Source: Haloarcula halobia (GTDB lineage Archaea > Halobacteriota > Halobacteria > Halobacteriales > Haloarculaceae). From it: a stretch of DNA of 64,000 bases. The notes under the pieces were generated by a model. That model was not told where the DNA came from, did no database searches, and saw only the letters and a list, made by a program, of their open reading frames with translations. The translations under genes and the position numbers were made by a program. Position 1 is the first letter of the stretch; the number at the start of each line of letters is the position of its first letter. Location: NCBI RefSeq assembly GCF_029338255.1, contig NZ_CP119787.1, positions 3,290,655-3,354,654 of the forward strand. Reading direction: 5' to 3'. Positions 18,598 through 28,482 of this stretch are shown here, one piece after another.

Positions 18598-19731
18598 GTG
18601 AAGATCGCGTTCGTCTACGATGCTGTCTATCCCTGGGAGAAGGGTGGGGCACAGAAGCGGGTGTGGGAGATCGCTCGCCGACTCGCGTCGGACCACGAGA
18701 TCCACATGTTCGGGATGAAGTACTGGGACGGGCCGGCCGTCATCGAACGAGAGGGGGTGGTCCTCCACGGGGTGTGTGAACCTTACGACCTCTACACCGA
18801 CGGCCGTCGGTCGATCACGCAAGCGATACAGTTCTCGCTGCACCTGGCCCGACCGTTGCTGTCCGAGGAGTTCGACGTCATCGACTGTCAGCAGTTCCCC
18901 TACTTCCCGATATTCGTCTCATCCCTCCACGAGACTCTGACCGGGTCCTCGCTGGTCGTGACGTGGTACGAGGTCTGGGACCAATACTGGATGGACTATC
19001 TCGGCTACAAGGGCGTGTTCGGGCGGTCGATAGAACAGATTACTGTCAGGTTACCGGACGAGATCGTCTCGATTTCGGGCGCGATCCAGGAGGACCTTCG
19101 CGGTATCGGGCGGCGGTCGAACGTCTCGGTGGTTCCGAACGGCGTGGACTTCGACGGCCTCCAAGCGGTCCCCGAATCCGACGCTGATCCGGACATCGTG
19201 TACGTCGGCCGGCTCTCGGAACACAAGAACGTCGATCTACTGTTGGATGCGGTGGCACAGATCACTGCCTCCTCGACGGCCGACGTGTCGTGTACAATCG
19301 TCGGCGACGGCCCGGAACGCGAGCGTCTAGAGGCACATGCCTGCGAGGTGGGCGTCGCGGAGCAGGTCACTTTCCGCGGCTTCGTCGAAGCGGACGACGA
19401 CGTCGTCGGGATCATCAAGTCGGCGACGGTCTTCGTGTTGCCCTCGGAGCGGGAGGGGTTCCCCAACACGATTCTCGAGGCGAACGCGTGTGGCATCCCC
19501 GCGATCGTCGCCGATTACGAGGAGAACGGCGGAACAGCGGTCGTCGACGACGGTGTGAACGGGTTCGTCGTCGAGCCCACACCTGAAGCCTTCGCCGACC
19601 GCATCGAACACGTGCTGACCGACGAGACGGCACGGGCCGACCTGGCGACCGACGCACGGGAGTTCGGAAAGCGCCACGATTGGGACCGGATCGTCGACCA
19701 ATTAGCCGATAAATACCGGGATCTAGCGTGA
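18598..19731 (+). CDS. GT4 family glycosyltransferase
   Basis: A 377-residue protein starting at the GTG at 18598, where the protein-like sequence begins (VKIAFVYDAVYPWEKGG); the in-frame upstream extension is not protein-like. The GT-B fold is complete. The N-terminal GGAQKRVWEIARRLA acceptor-side helix is present. The C-terminal Rossmann domain has VVPNGVDF, IVYVGRLSEHKN, IVGDGPERERLE and the donor-binding EX7E motif in SEREGFPNTILEANACG. It transfers a sugar from a nucleotide donor with retention of configuration. It is part of the surface-glycan cluster and is followed by sugar-modifying enzymes. Confidence 0.88.
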   Translation: MKIAFVYDAVYPWEKGGAQKRVWEIARRLASDHEIHMFGMKYWDGPAVIEREGVVLHGVCEPYDLYTDGRRSITQAIQFSLHLARPLLSEEFDVIDCQQFPYFPIFVSSLHETLTGSSLVVTWYEVWDQYWMDYLGYKGVFGRSIEQITVRLPDEIVSISGAIQEDLRGIGRRSNVSVVPNGVDFDGLQAVPESDADPDIVYVGRLSEHKNVDLLLDAVAQITASSTADVSCTIVGDGPERERLEAHACEVGVAEQVTFRGFVEADDDVVGIIKSATVFVLPSEREGFPNTILEANACGIPAIVADYEENGGTAVVDDGVNGFVVEPTPEAFADRIEHVLTDETARADLATDAREFGKRHDWDRIVDQLADKYRDLA

Positions 19732-19798
19732 GACGCTGCACGGGCACTCCGCGAAAGTTGTACATACCAATGGGTATCTGCTGAAATTTTCATCCGCT

Positions 19799-20852
19799 AT
19801 GGCAACTGCCGAAACGAGAGCGGTGGTAACCGGGGGTGCCGGTTTCATCGGTTCATAGCTCACGGAACGACTACTTTCCGACGGGCGTGACGTGCTCGTC
19901 ATCGACTCACTCGAAACCGGACGGAACGAATTCGTTCCACAGGCCGCCGAATTCAGCGAACTGGACCTTCGTTCGGATACCCTCGAGACAGCGCTCGAGG
20001 GGTTCGACCCACACGAGATCTTCCACCTGGCCGCGATCCACTACGTCCCGTACTGTAACGAGAACCCGGGCGAGGCGTTCGACGTCAACATCATGGGGAC
20101 GCGAAACCTTTTCGAGTCCGTAAAGGAGATCTCGACGGTCGAGACAGTGGTGAACACGTCGTCCGCAGCGGTCTATCCGTCCAGAGAGCGGGCGCTGTCG
20201 GAAGACGTCACTCCCGACCCGATGGACGTCTACGGCAAAACGAAACTGGTCGGTGAGGACCTCGCGAACCGGCTCGGGACCGAGTCGGAGGTGACGACCG
20301 TCTCCGCTCGGCTCTTCAACGTCTACGGCCCACAGGAGACGAATCCGCACCTCATCCCCGCGATCTTGGAACAGATCCGCGACGGGAGTGAAACGATCGA
20401 GCTCGGGAATCTCTCGCCGAGACGGGATTTCGTCCACGTCGACGACGTCACGCGTGCGCTGATGGCGCTGGCGGACCTCGACGAATCGGCGCCGAGAGCG
20501 TTCAACGTCGGCTCCGGGAAGGCGTGGTCGGTGCAGGAGGTCGCCGAAGCCGTCGGCTCGGCCCTCGAGTCCGACATCGAAATCGAACAGGAGGCGTCGC
20601 GAGTCCGCGAGAGCGACCGACCCCACCGAGGCCGACATCGACCGCATCGAACGAGAGACCGACTGGTCACCACAGATCGGGCTCCGAAAGGGACTCAGCG
20701 ACCTGCTCGAACACCAGCAGCCGAAACAGGAGCCGGGACGTGGCGGTGGGACTCGAACGTCGCGTTCGACCTACTTGGAGCAGCGGGCAACGCAGAGCGG
20801 CCCGGGGAAGCAGCGTCCAGAGGGCATCCCGAGGACGACACAGTACGAATGA
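19799..20852 (+). pseudogene. NAD-dependent epimerase/dehydratase, interrupted by an in-frame TAG and a frameshift
   Basis: The ATG at 19799 opens RAVVTGGAGFIGS, the Rossmann NAD motif, and is stopped by TAG at 19856-19858. The same frame then continues LTERLLSDGRDVLVIDSLETG. The SDR active site is present: TSSAAVYPS and YGKTK (Y-x-x-x-K). The substrate-side FNVYGPQETNPHLIP and RRDFVHVDDV are also there. Near 20621 a CCCC run shifts the frame. One base fewer restores DIDRIERETDWSPQIG and a normal end at 20852. The stop would be explained by C-to-T of CAG (Gln). Original role: UDP-sugar epimerase or dehydratase for glycan synthesis. Either the gene is decaying or the consensus is wrong at two places. 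Confidence 0.8.
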
Positions 20853-20884
20853 CACGCCACGATCTGGGACCTAATACAGCATCC

Positions 20885-20986
20885 ATGACCGATACCACGA
20901 TACCATTTGCCGGGGACGACGACGCACCGAGTACCGAACGTCCGACTGGCGGCCTGCCCAGCGTCGAGGAGGGACGCCGATGTTGA
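20885..20986 (+). CDS. short open frame (33 residues) ahead of the oxidoreductase, doubtful
   Basis: ATG at 20885 gives MTDTTIPFAGDDDAPS and ends at a TGA overlapping the oxidoreductase start at 20980. The composition is haloarchaeal-acidic and the 3' overlap suggests translational coupling. It could equally be the stub of a lost gene or chance. No family can be assigned. Confidence 0.22.
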   Translation: MTDTTIPFAGDDDAPSTERPTGGLPSVEEGRRC

Positions 20987-22095
20987 AAATCGGCGTCATC
21001 GGCTGTGGCTACGCCTCGAAGAACTACCACTTCCCGGTCATCGAAGCGATCGACGAGGTCGAGCTGGCCTGGGTGGCGGATGTGGACGCCGACAGCGCCC
21101 GTACCATCGGCAGCAAGTACGGCGTCGAGTGGTACACGGACCCAGAGACAGCGGTCGAGGCGACGCCAGACGTGGTCCACGTGAACACACCGCCGTTCAC
21201 CCACGCGGACCTGACGGTTTCTGCGCTCCGCGCGGGTGCACACGTGCTCGTAGAGAAGCCGATGGCGATGACCGAAGGAGAGTGTGAATCGATGATTAGC
21301 GTAGCCGAGGAAACCGGACAGAAACTCAGCGTCGTCCACAACAACCTCTTTTTCGACCCGATGGAGGAAGTATTAGACGACGTCTACGCAGGCGAGTACG
21401 GCACCATCCACAGCGTCAGGTCTTTCATCGGCGGCGCCCCGAACCCTGACGACATCCCGGGGAAAGACCGGTCGTGGGTGGACGAGTCGCACGGTGGCCC
21501 GATCGGCGACCGACTCCCGCACCCGACGTATCTTGTCACCCACTTCTTCGACGACGTCTCCGATCCCTGTGTGAACGTCGACCTGACCGACGACGGGACA
21601 CTCATGGGGGCCAGCGTCCAGGTCGCCGACGGGGACCGGTTCGGGAGCATCCACGTGACAGAACGGGCACTCCCCGGGAAGTCGATCATCATCACCGGAA
21701 GCGAGAAGATGGCTGTCGTCGACCTGTTCAACTACTCGGCAGTCACGTACGATACACTCGACCGGTCGCCGTTCTCGATGGTCCTCGACAATTTCGGCGC
21801 CGCCGGCCAGCTCACGAAAGGGACGGTAGAGAACGCCATCGACTACGCCAGAGACGTCACCTCGGAGGGGAGCAAATACCCCGCACCGGGACACTACAAT
21901 CTGATTCGCAGGTTCGTGGCGTCGATCGAATCCGATACACCGGTACCGATAGATCCAAGCGAGGGAGTGAAAGTCGTGAGGGTACTCGACCAGATAGACC
22001 GACAGGCCAGAGCACAGAGTGAGACAGGACAGAGAGCCGCAGACGAGCCGAGCCAACTCTTGCACACAGCGACGGCGCCACAAATTGTTCTATGA
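20980..22095 (+). CDS. Gfo/Idh/MocA family oxidoreductase
   Basis: A 371-residue protein. The N-terminal Rossmann fold is MLKIGVIGCGYASKNYH (GxGxxx), followed by VADVDADSA and VHVNTPPFTHADL. The family signature VLVEKPMAMT carries the conserved Lys of the EKP motif. The C-terminal alpha/beta domain includes HPTYLVTHFFDDV. The family uses NAD(P) to oxidise, reduce or epimerise sugars. The position at the end of the glycosyltransferase cluster suggests a nucleotide-sugar step, for example formation of a keto- or deoxy-sugar. The last 30 residues are polar and weakly conserved in appearance. Confidence 0.85.
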   Translation: MLKIGVIGCGYASKNYHFPVIEAIDEVELAWVADVDADSARTIGSKYGVEWYTDPETAVEATPDVVHVNTPPFTHADLTVSALRAGAHVLVEKPMAMTEGECESMISVAEETGQKLSVVHNNLFFDPMEEVLDDVYAGEYGTIHSVRSFIGGAPNPDDIPGKDRSWVDESHGGPIGDRLPHPTYLVTHFFDDVSDPCVNVDLTDDGTLMGASVQVADGDRFGSIHVTERALPGKSIIITGSEKMAVVDLFNYSAVTYDTLDRSPFSMVLDNFGAAGQLTKGTVENAIDYARDVTSEGSKYPAPGHYNLIRRFVASIESDTPVPIDPSEGVKVVRVLDQIDRQARAQSETGQRAADEPSQLLHTATAPQIVL

Positions 22096-22223
22096 GATAG
22101 CAACAGGAGAGTCAGCCCCAGTCCGCAGAGACCTACGGGACGGGAGCAGTGGGCGGTCACCGCGACAAACCACACGGCTCAACCAGTGGATGTATGCGGG
22201 GACGGTGCCTTGGTCGGGCAGAT

Positions 22224-22820
22224 ATGCGCCAGTTCGTCGTCGTCGGTCACGACGCACCCACCACACCCGACTTCTCGCTGGACGACCTCGCCGGGGCCGC
22301 CGGTCGCCTGGACGTGCTCTGTCGCTGTGTCAACAGCGCCTTCTTCCTGAGCCACGACATCCGGAAAGACGTCCGCACCCACCTCGTCCTCGGCGACGAG
22401 TACACGGTAACCTTCGACGGGCGCGACCTCCGGCGACTCAATCCCGACGAGCGCTCGACGGCCGCCCTCGTTCGCAACGCCCTCGAAGAGCGTGCAGAGG
22501 CCATCGGCCACATGCCGGTCGAGACGTCACCGGGCGTCGCCCTGACGCGCCGTGGGTTCGAGGGGACCATCGAGGACGTCGCCGCCCGTGGGACGGTCGT
22601 CCAGCTCCACGAAGACGGCGCCCCCGTGGTCGACATCGAACCGCCCGAGAATCCGGTGTTCGTCCTCTCGGACCACCACGACTTCGAGGCGAGCGAAGCA
22701 GACCTGCTCGTAGATTACGCCGACCAACGCGTCTCACTGGGCCCGCGGGCGCTCCACGCCGACCACGCCATCACGGTCGCACACAACTACCTCGATACCG
22801 AGGGTTTCAGGGCCTATTGA
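22224..22820 (+). CDS. trmY: tRNA (pseudouridine(54)-N(1))-methyltransferase
   Basis: A 198-residue protein starting at the ATG at 22224 ([14 protein letters not shown]). The sequence shows the TrmY/SPOUT pattern: [20 protein letters not shown] near the N-terminus, [17 protein letters not shown] in the middle, and the C-terminal SAM-binding knot FVLSDHHDF followed by [15 protein letters not shown]. TrmY methylates N1 of pseudouridine 54 in the T-loop, giving m1-psi, which takes the place of ribothymidine in many archaea. It is one of four tRNA-modification genes in the window (with tgtA, arcS and raSEA), though not in one operon with them. Confidence 0.92.
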   Translation: MRQFVVVGHDAPTTPDFSLDDLAGAAGRLDVLCRCVNSAFFLSHDIRKDVRTHLVLGDEYTVTFDGRDLRRLNPDERSTAALVRNALEERAEAIGHMPVETSPGVALTRRGFEGTIEDVAARGTVVQLHEDGAPVVDIEPPENPVFVLSDHHDFEASEADLLVDYADQRVSLGPRALHADHAITVAHNYLDTEGFRAY

Positions 22821-22906
22821 CGGGGTTTCGACCGTTTTCAAGGGCCCTGAGCACGAGTCACAGACTATACATACCCGTTCTGTAAACAACCGGCCATCCA
22901 CAGAGC

Positions 22907-23362
22907 ATGACGATTCGAGTGCCACTCCTGCCACGTTGGCTCCGCTGGAGTTTCGTCGTCGGCATCGCCGGGTTCATCTTCTACACGTCGATTCTGACGG
23001 TGCCGCCGGAGACGGTCATCGACGCTGGCAAACCCGAGCTCCTGCCACTCGACAAGTGGCGCCACTTCGTCGCCTACGCCGTCCTCGCGGGAACCGGCGT
23101 CTACGCCACGACGGACTGGAACCAGTCGATGCGACGGCGTGCACTCCTCGTCGTCGGCCTCGTCGTCGTCTACGGCGTCGGCATCGAGTTCGGCCAGTCG
23201 CTGATCCCGAACCGGTACTTCTCGCTTGGGGACGCCTACGCTAACGCGCTCGGGGCCGTCCTCGTCACGCCGTGGTACCTCGTCAGGCGACACGTCGAGT
23301 TCGTCGAAGTCCGAACCTGGGTGGCGGAGTTCGCGCCCACGGCGGGGACGCGACAGAAGTAG
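22907..23362 (+). CDS. VanZ-like membrane protein
   Basis: A 151-residue protein with about four transmembrane helices. The VanZ-family signature is visible: LDKWRHFVAYAVLAG, then a GIEFGQSLIPNRYFSLGDAYANALG stretch with the conserved E/Q and Asp-Asn pattern. The function of this family in archaea is not established; in bacteria VanZ affects glycopeptide resistance. A second, more divergent member lies at 41317-41700. Confidence 0.8.
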   Translation: MTIRVPLLPRWLRWSFVVGIAGFIFYTSILTVPPETVIDAGKPELLPLDKWRHFVAYAVLAGTGVYATTDWNQSMRRRALLVVGLVVVYGVGIEFGQSLIPNRYFSLGDAYANALGAVLVTPWYLVRRHVEFVEVRTWVAEFAPTAGTRQK

Positions 23363-23492
23363 CCACAGTCGGCGTCTCCTGCCGGAAGAACTTTCCCGCA
23401 CCACTCGTTGCACCTCGTATGGTCGGGCCCCCTAGCAACGCAGACAGTACAGTCGAGCGCCAGTCCTCCGGTCGCTGGCCGGTCGCACACCG

Positions 23493-25607
23493 ATGACGGA
23501 CCGCGATGCACTGAGCCGGCGGACGGTCCTCGGCGCACTCGCCAGCGCCGGTGCGACCTCGGTCGCGGGCTGTGGCGCACTCCAGGGCGAGAGCGACAGC
23601 GAAGCCACGGAGGTCGAGGACGACCGGGCCCATGAGCTCGCAGCGCAGTTCGCCCCCGTACTGTACTTCGACGAGCACGAGCCGTGGTTCCCGACGGACC
23701 CGCGACCCTTTACCAGCGAGCAGGACGGCGAGACCGTCGTCACCGGGTTCGACGCCCTCGACGGCTACCACGAGCAGTTCACGGGCGACCAGCCGCCGAA
23801 CCCGACGGTCTTCTACAACGTCGTCCAGTACGAGGACTCCCCGCTCGCGGCGGTCCAGTTCTGGATGTACTCCGCGTTCGACCAGTTCACCACGAACTTC
23901 CACTGGCACGACTGGGAGGTGCTGCACGTCTTTGTCGACACCGACGCCGTGGCGCCACAGCTCTTCGTCGCCAGCTCGCACTCCCGGAAGGTGCCGAACA
24001 ACGAGTTCCTGGATCCCGACGCCGAGAGCGTCCCGCGCATCCTCTCGGAACTGGGCTCGCACTCGAGTGCGCTCTCGCTCAACGACATCGCCGACCGGTT
24101 CCAGCGGTTGCCGACGGGGGACTCCTTCGCCGACATCACGAACCGGCCCATCGAGACGCTCGAAGACATCGCGTCGATTCCGCTGGCCTACGGCCTCCCG
24201 CGGGACGAGGGACGGGTGCTGCCGTACGTACTGCCCGAGCTGGACGGCGCGCCCATCTACGAGGACGACCGTCTGCCCTCGGTCGAGCAGTCGGACCTCG
24301 TCGACCAGGACCTGACGATCCGGTCGTTCGACGCGCTCTCGTCGCCGCCGACGACGCTGCCAGAGCGCGCGACGGGACTGGTGTTCGACCACGAGGAGCG
24401 CGGGGGCGACCCCGACGTGGCGTACTCGCTGGTGCCGACGAGCGAGATCGAGCACATCACCGACTTCACCGGGCCACAGTTGAGTTTCGAGTTCGCCGTC
24501 CCGCAGTTCGCCGAGGACGCCATCGCCGGGCACATCACGACCACGGGCGCACCCTGGGGCCAGCCCCGCTATGCGAACCCCGCGGCGGACATCTCGGAGC
24601 CGGCCCACCGGGCGGCGCTGGCCGAGCGCTACGACGCCATCGGCGCGCCGTCGTCGGTCAACACCGTCGTCGCGAACGTCACAGAGGCGGTCACCACCGA
24701 CGACGCGCCCGCCGGCGAGGGGCTGACCACCCAGTCCTCGCCCGTCGAGGCGTTCGTCTTGCTCGAGAGCGAGCCCGAGGCCGCGCCGACGTTCGGTGGC
24801 ATCGCCGCACTGCGGGACGTTCCGGCCGGTGAGCACCGCCTCACGGTCAACGGTGCTGGCCGTGCACCACACAGCGAGACGGTCGCCGTCGAAGACGGAG
24901 GCGACGAAGTGCGCCCGGTGACGGCCGCGGGCGTCGAGGGCGAGATCCCGCTCGTCGCCCGCGAGTCGGCCACGAAACTCGAGGTCGACAGCGAGGGCAC
25001 CGACAGCGACCTCACCGACCTCGCCGTCGAGGACGACTTCGCCAGCCGGCTGTACGACGCGCCGCTCGTCGGTCCGGACGCCGTCTACGTCCACCGCGGC
25101 GGCGCGTACACGACGGAGGTCCGGGACAGCGACGACGAGGTGGGGGCGTTCCGGGTGAATCCCGACCCCGAGGCCGACGACGGCGTCCGCATCGACGAAC
25201 CGAACACCGGCAAGGCGTCGCTGGCGCGGTTCCTCGCCGACATCAGCGACGAGACCCGGGCCGAGATCGCCGCAGTGGCCGACAGCGACGGCGACGACGA
25301 GGACGGGACGTCCGGCGGCGGACAGGGACAGACCGGCGGCGGGCAGTCGAATGCCGTCCGGGGCCTCGCGCAGGCGCTCGGGGCCGTCGCCGAGGCGGCC
25401 CGACGCGCGGCCGAACGAGCCGAAAACGGCGAGCGGGGCCGGGCCGACGAGAGCCTCCGGACGGTCGTCGACCGGCTCAACCGCGTCACCGAACGGCTGT
25501 CGGAAGCCCGCAGCGATCTCCCGAACGGGCTGGGGAACGCGACGGAGCGACGCCTCGAACAGGCCACCCGCCGTTCCGAGCAGGCCCGGAACGCCGACAA
25601 ACTCTGA
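23493..25607 (+). CDS. Tat-exported lipoprotein with an NPP1/Vps62-like domain
   Basis: A 704-residue protein. The N-terminus is a Tat signal with lipobox: SRRTVLGALASAG then VAGCG, so the mature protein is probably lipid-anchored outside the cell. Residues about 40-200 contain FAPVLYFDEHEPWFP and FHWHDWEVLHVFVD. The HWHDWE stretch resembles the GHRHDWE heptapeptide of NPP1 proteins and the Vps62-like fold. A region with beta-strands and Thr/Asp-rich segments follows, then a Gly-Gln linker near residue 610 and a helical, Arg/Glu-rich tail. No frameshift is visible. Function unknown; the His/Asp motif suggests a metal-binding surface enzyme or adhesin. Confidence 0.72.
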   Translation: MTDRDALSRRTVLGALASAGATSVAGCGALQGESDSEATEVEDDRAHELAAQFAPVLYFDEHEPWFPTDPRPFTSEQDGETVVTGFDALDGYHEQFTGDQPPNPTVFYNVVQYEDSPLAAVQFWMYSAFDQFTTNFHWHDWEVLHVFVDTDAVAPQLFVASSHSRKVPNNEFLDPDAESVPRILSELGSHSSALSLNDIADRFQRLPTGDSFADITNRPIETLEDIASIPLAYGLPRDEGRVLPYVLPELDGAPIYEDDRLPSVEQSDLVDQDLTIRSFDALSSPPTTLPERATGLVFDHEERGGDPDVAYSLVPTSEIEHITDFTGPQLSFEFAVPQFAEDAIAGHITTTGAPWGQPRYANPAADISEPAHRAALAERYDAIGAPSSVNTVVANVTEAVTTDDAPAGEGLTTQSSPVEAFVLLESEPEAAPTFGGIAALRDVPAGEHRLTVNGAGRAPHSETVAVEDGGDEVRPVTAAGVEGEIPLVARESATKLEVDSEGTDSDLTDLAVEDDFASRLYDAPLVGPDAVYVHRGGAYTTEVRDSDDEVGAFRVNPDPEADDGVRIDEPNTGKASLARFLADISDETRAEIAAVADSDGDDEDGTSGGGQGQTGGGQSNAVRGLAQALGAVAEAARRAAERAENGERGRADESLRTVVDRLNRVTERLSEARSDLPNGLGNATERRLEQATRRSEQARNADKL

Positions 25608-25661
25608 CGCCCGTTGGCCGGGACCGGCACGGGTAAGTCCGCGACGCCCCCAGCCACAGCC

Positions 25662-26207
25662 ATGACCGACGATCTCGCGTGGGAGACGCTCGAAAGCGAC
25701 ATCGCCTACACCTGTCCGGGGTTCGACGTCGTCCACGAGGCCGTGCGCCTGTCCGACGGGACCGAGACGGACTTCGACTTCTTCCGCGAGGGCGACAGCG
25801 TGGTGGTCCTGCCCTTCACGCCCGACGGCGACGTGGTCGTCATCGAGGAGTGGCGCCAGGCGGTCAAGCGGGTCAACTACGGCCTCCCGGCCGGCAGCGT
25901 GGAGTCTCACGACGGCGAACCGGCGGACGCCGTCGGCCGCGAGCTCGCCGAGGAGACCGGCTACGAGGCGGGGTTGGTGGAGTACCTCTACAGCGCCGAA
26001 CCGGCCAACGGCTTCGCGGACTCGGAGTTTCACTACTTCGTCGCCCGCGACTGCGAACCGACCGCCGAACAGGATCTGGATTTCAACGAGTCGATTCACG
26101 TTGCGACGACGGACTTCGAGTCGCTCGTCGAGGGCGTTCGAGACGGTGAACTGCGAGACGGACGCTCTGCGGTCGGGATTCTCTACTACGCGCTGTTCGA
26201 GCGGTGA
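25662..26207 (+). CDS. NUDIX hydrolase (ADP-ribose pyrophosphatase-like)
   Basis: A 181-residue protein starting at MTDDLAWETL. The Nudix box is GSVESHDGEPADAVGRELAE followed by ETGYEAG: the REL-AEE-TG core is intact and the distance from the first Gly is one residue longer than the canonical spacing. VVVIEEWRQAVKR precedes it, as in ADP-sugar pyrophosphatases. It probably hydrolyses ADP-ribose or a related nucleoside diphosphate. Gap to the toxin-antitoxin pair is about 40 bp. Confidence 0.85.
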   Translation: MTDDLAWETLESDIAYTCPGFDVVHEAVRLSDGTETDFDFFREGDSVVVLPFTPDGDVVVIEEWRQAVKRVNYGLPAGSVESHDGEPADAVGRELAEETGYEAGLVEYLYSAEPANGFADSEFHYFVARDCEPTAEQDLDFNESIHVATTDFESLVEGVRDGELRDGRSAVGILYYALFER

Positions 26208-26219
26208 ATCGTCCGAACG

Positions 26220-26225
26220 TTTATT
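26220..26225 (+). promoter_or_regulatory. TATA-like box of the RHH/PIN toxin-antitoxin operon
   Basis: TTTATT, 26-31 nt before the antitoxin ATG at 26251. It supports that ATG over the upstream in-frame frame that runs through the nudix gene. Confidence 0.5.
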
Positions 26226-26250
26226 CGGTAACGGAGTCTACCGAGTTACT

Positions 26251-26526
26251 ATGGCGACGGCGGTCAAGGTCGACGAGGACGCGAAAGATCGGCTCGAAGA
26301 GCTGCAGGCCGAGATTCGGCTGGAGACGGGGCAGAAAGTCACGCAGCAGGAACTGCTTTCCCGACTCATCGACGACGCGTACGAGTCCCGTGAGGACGTC
26401 ATCGATTCCTTTCGTCGACCAACGGTTCCACTGAACGAGGAGGAGAAAGCGGCGATGCAACGAGGCCGGTTCAGTTCCGGCGTCGATACCGACGAAGAAG
26501 ATATCGACGATATCCTCTACGGATGA
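26251..26526 (+). CDS. VapB-type antitoxin (RHH-like)
   Basis: A 91-residue protein. The N-terminal TAVKVDEDAKDRLEELQAE and KVTQQELLSRLIDDAY match the strand-helix-helix pattern of ribbon-helix-helix antitoxins. The C-terminal half (RRPTVPLNEEEKAAM) would wrap the toxin. Its stop overlaps the toxin ATG (ATGA), the normal arrangement for vapBC. The antitoxin should neutralise the PIN nuclease and repress its own promoter. Confidence 0.8.
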   Translation: MATAVKVDEDAKDRLEELQAEIRLETGQKVTQQELLSRLIDDAYESREDVIDSFRRPTVPLNEEEKAAMQRGRFSSGVDTDEEDIDDILYG

Positions 26527-26953
26527 CGGTACTGGTCGATACTGGGGTCCTGTACGCGGATCACGATACTACATCGTCGCGCCACGAAGCGGCCAGCAAC
26601 GCACTTCAAACCCTCTATGACGGCGAATTCGGCCAACCGTACGTGATCGAATACGTGTACGACGAGGCAGTGACACTAACGCTCAAACGCAGCAACTCGA
26701 TCGACGCTGCGACACAGATCGGGCACCGTCTTCGCGGAGTCGAACAGTTCCCCGAAGTCTACGAGTTGCTGTACGTTTCGCCAACGTTGTTCTCCGAGGC
26801 GATCGAGATCTTCGAACGCGACGACGACCAGCAGTTGAGTTTCACGGACGCGGCGCTCGTCGCACAGTACCGCGACCGAGATATCGACACCCTGCTGGCT
26901 TCGACGACGACTTCGACGGCATCGTCGACCGCCTCGACCCCATGGACCTGTAG
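26523..26953 (+). CDS. VapC-type PIN ribonuclease toxin, one-base frameshift near the end
   Basis: The start is TVLVDTGVLYADHD with the first catalytic Asp. EAVTLTLKRS and LSFTDAALVAQYR carry later acidic residues. Near 26899 a base is missing: restoring it changes a Ser/Thr-rich out-of-frame tail into LLAFDDDFDGIVDRLDPMDL and a stop at 26953, giving 143 residues. The last DDDFDG motif is typical of PIN domains. Without the repair the frame would run into tgtA. Likely acts on tRNA or mRNA when freed from the antitoxin. Confidence 0.82.
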
Positions 26954-26998
26954 CCCCGGAACACAACCCTTAGGCGCGCCCCCGCCCGACGACGGACA

Positions 26999-28471
26999 AT
27001 GACGAACTTCGAGGTCCGCCAGTACGACGCTGCGGGCCGCCTGGGGACGCTGGAGGTCCCACGCGCCGGCGTCACCGTCGAGACGCCGACCATCCTCCCG
27101 GTCGTGAACCCGCACGTCCAGACCATCGACCCGGCGGCGCTGGAGTCCGAGTTCGGGGCCGAGATACTCATCACGAACAGCTACATCCTGCACAAGTCCG
27201 ACGAACTCCGCGAGCCCGCGCTGGAACAGGGCCTGCACGACCTGCTGGACTTCTCGGGGGCCGTCATGACCGACTCGGGCTCGTTCCAGCTCGCCGAGTA
27301 CGGCGAGATCACCGTCACGACCGAGGAGATTCTGGCGTTCCAGCGCGACATCGGGAGCGACGTCGGGACGCCGGTCGACATCCCGACGCCGCCGGACGTC
27401 GACCGCGAACGGGCCGCGGCGGAGCTGTCGACCACCCAGGACCGACTCGAGCGCGCCGCGACTGTCGACACCGGCGAGATGCTCGTCAGCGCGCCCGTCC
27501 AGGGCTCGACGTATCCGGAGCTCCGCGAGCAGGCGGGTCGCCACGCCGTCGAGACCGGCCTGGACGTCTTCCCCCTGGGTGCGGTCGTCCCGCTGATGAA
27601 CGAGTACCGCTACGCCGACCTCGCGGACGTGGTGGCGGCGTGCAAACGCGGCCTCGGCGAGGTGGGGCCGGTCCACCTGTTCGGCGCGGGCCACCCGATG
27701 ATGTTCGCGATGGCCGCCGCGCTGGGCTGTGACCTCTTTGACTCCGCCGCGTACGCGCTCTACGCCCGCGACGACCGCTACCTCACGGTGCGGGGGACCC
27801 AGCAACTCGACGACCTCGAGTACTTCCCGTGTCACTGTCCGGTCTGTACCGACTACACGCCCGGGGAACTCGACTCGCTCGACGAAGACGTTCGGGAGGA
27901 TCTGCTGGCCCGGCACAACCTGCAGGTCACCTACGCCGAGATCCGCACGGTCAAGCAGGCCATCCGCAGTGGGAACCTGCTGGAACTGGTCGACTCGCGG
28001 GCCCGCGGCCACCCGTCGATGGTCGACGGCTACCGGGCCCTGCTGGACCACGCCGCACAACTCGAACGGTCGGATCCCGCCTCGAAGCACGCCATGTTCT
28101 ACACCTCACACGAGAGCGCGCGTCGACCCGAAGTGCTGCGCCACCACGACCGCCTCGACCGGTTCGACATCGACGGCGACGAGGTGCTCCTGACCGAGGG
28201 CGGGTCGAACGACCGCTACGACGAGACGTGGGGCGTCCTGCCGCCCTTCGGCCCCTATCCTCGGGAGCTCTCCGAGACCTACCCGCTGAACGCCGAGACG
28301 CCCGAGCGAGCAGACGGGGCCGCGTGTGAGGCGGCCGCCGACGGCGTGGCGCGGCTGGTGGAGTCCCATCCCGAGGTCTCGTTCACACTGGTCCACGACG
28401 ACTGGCCGGCGACGGCGCTCGCTCGGGTTCCCGATGGCGTCAGTGTACGGGACCTCCACGAGCGGGAGTGA
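26999..28471 (+). CDS. tgtA: archaeosine tRNA-guanine(15) transglycosylase
   Basis: A 490-residue protein. It exchanges G15 of tRNA for preQ0 as the first tRNA step of archaeosine synthesis. The TGT barrel is clear: [26 protein letters not shown] with the nucleophile-side Asp, [15 protein letters not shown] and [15 protein letters not shown]. The zinc site is CHCPVC followed later by a conserved His ([10 protein letters not shown]). The C-terminal C1 domain region ([21 protein letters not shown]) is present. Arc genes arcS and raSEA follow within 17 kb. There is a TTA-like promoter about 30 nt upstream and the gene starts 45 bp after the toxin stop. Confidence 0.95.
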   Translation: MTNFEVRQYDAAGRLGTLEVPRAGVTVETPTILPVVNPHVQTIDPAALESEFGAEILITNSYILHKSDELREPALEQGLHDLLDFSGAVMTDSGSFQLAEYGEITVTTEEILAFQRDIGSDVGTPVDIPTPPDVDRERAAAELSTTQDRLERAATVDTGEMLVSAPVQGSTYPELREQAGRHAVETGLDVFPLGAVVPLMNEYRYADLADVVAACKRGLGEVGPVHLFGAGHPMMFAMAAALGCDLFDSAAYALYARDDRYLTVRGTQQLDDLEYFPCHCPVCTDYTPGELDSLDEDVREDLLARHNLQVTYAEIRTVKQAIRSGNLLELVDSRARGHPSMVDGYRALLDHAAQLERSDPASKHAMFYTSHESARRPEVLRHHDRLDRFDIDGDEVLLTEGGSNDRYDETWGVLPPFGPYPRELSETYPLNAETPERADGAACEAAADGVARLVESHPEVSFTLVHDDWPATALARVPDGVSVRDLHERE

Positions 28472-28482
28472 GATGTGGCCAC

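Noticed and set aside
23283..26099. Very long antisense open frame (938 codons) over the Tat lipoprotein and nudix genes
   Set aside because: High GC and G/C-ending codons leave the complementary frame open. The translation is Arg/Gly/Val-rich without motifs, while the plus-strand genes have clear domains.
26759..28090. Antisense frame of 443 codons over tgtA
   Set aside because: A shadow of tgtA, which has full TGT motifs on the plus strand.
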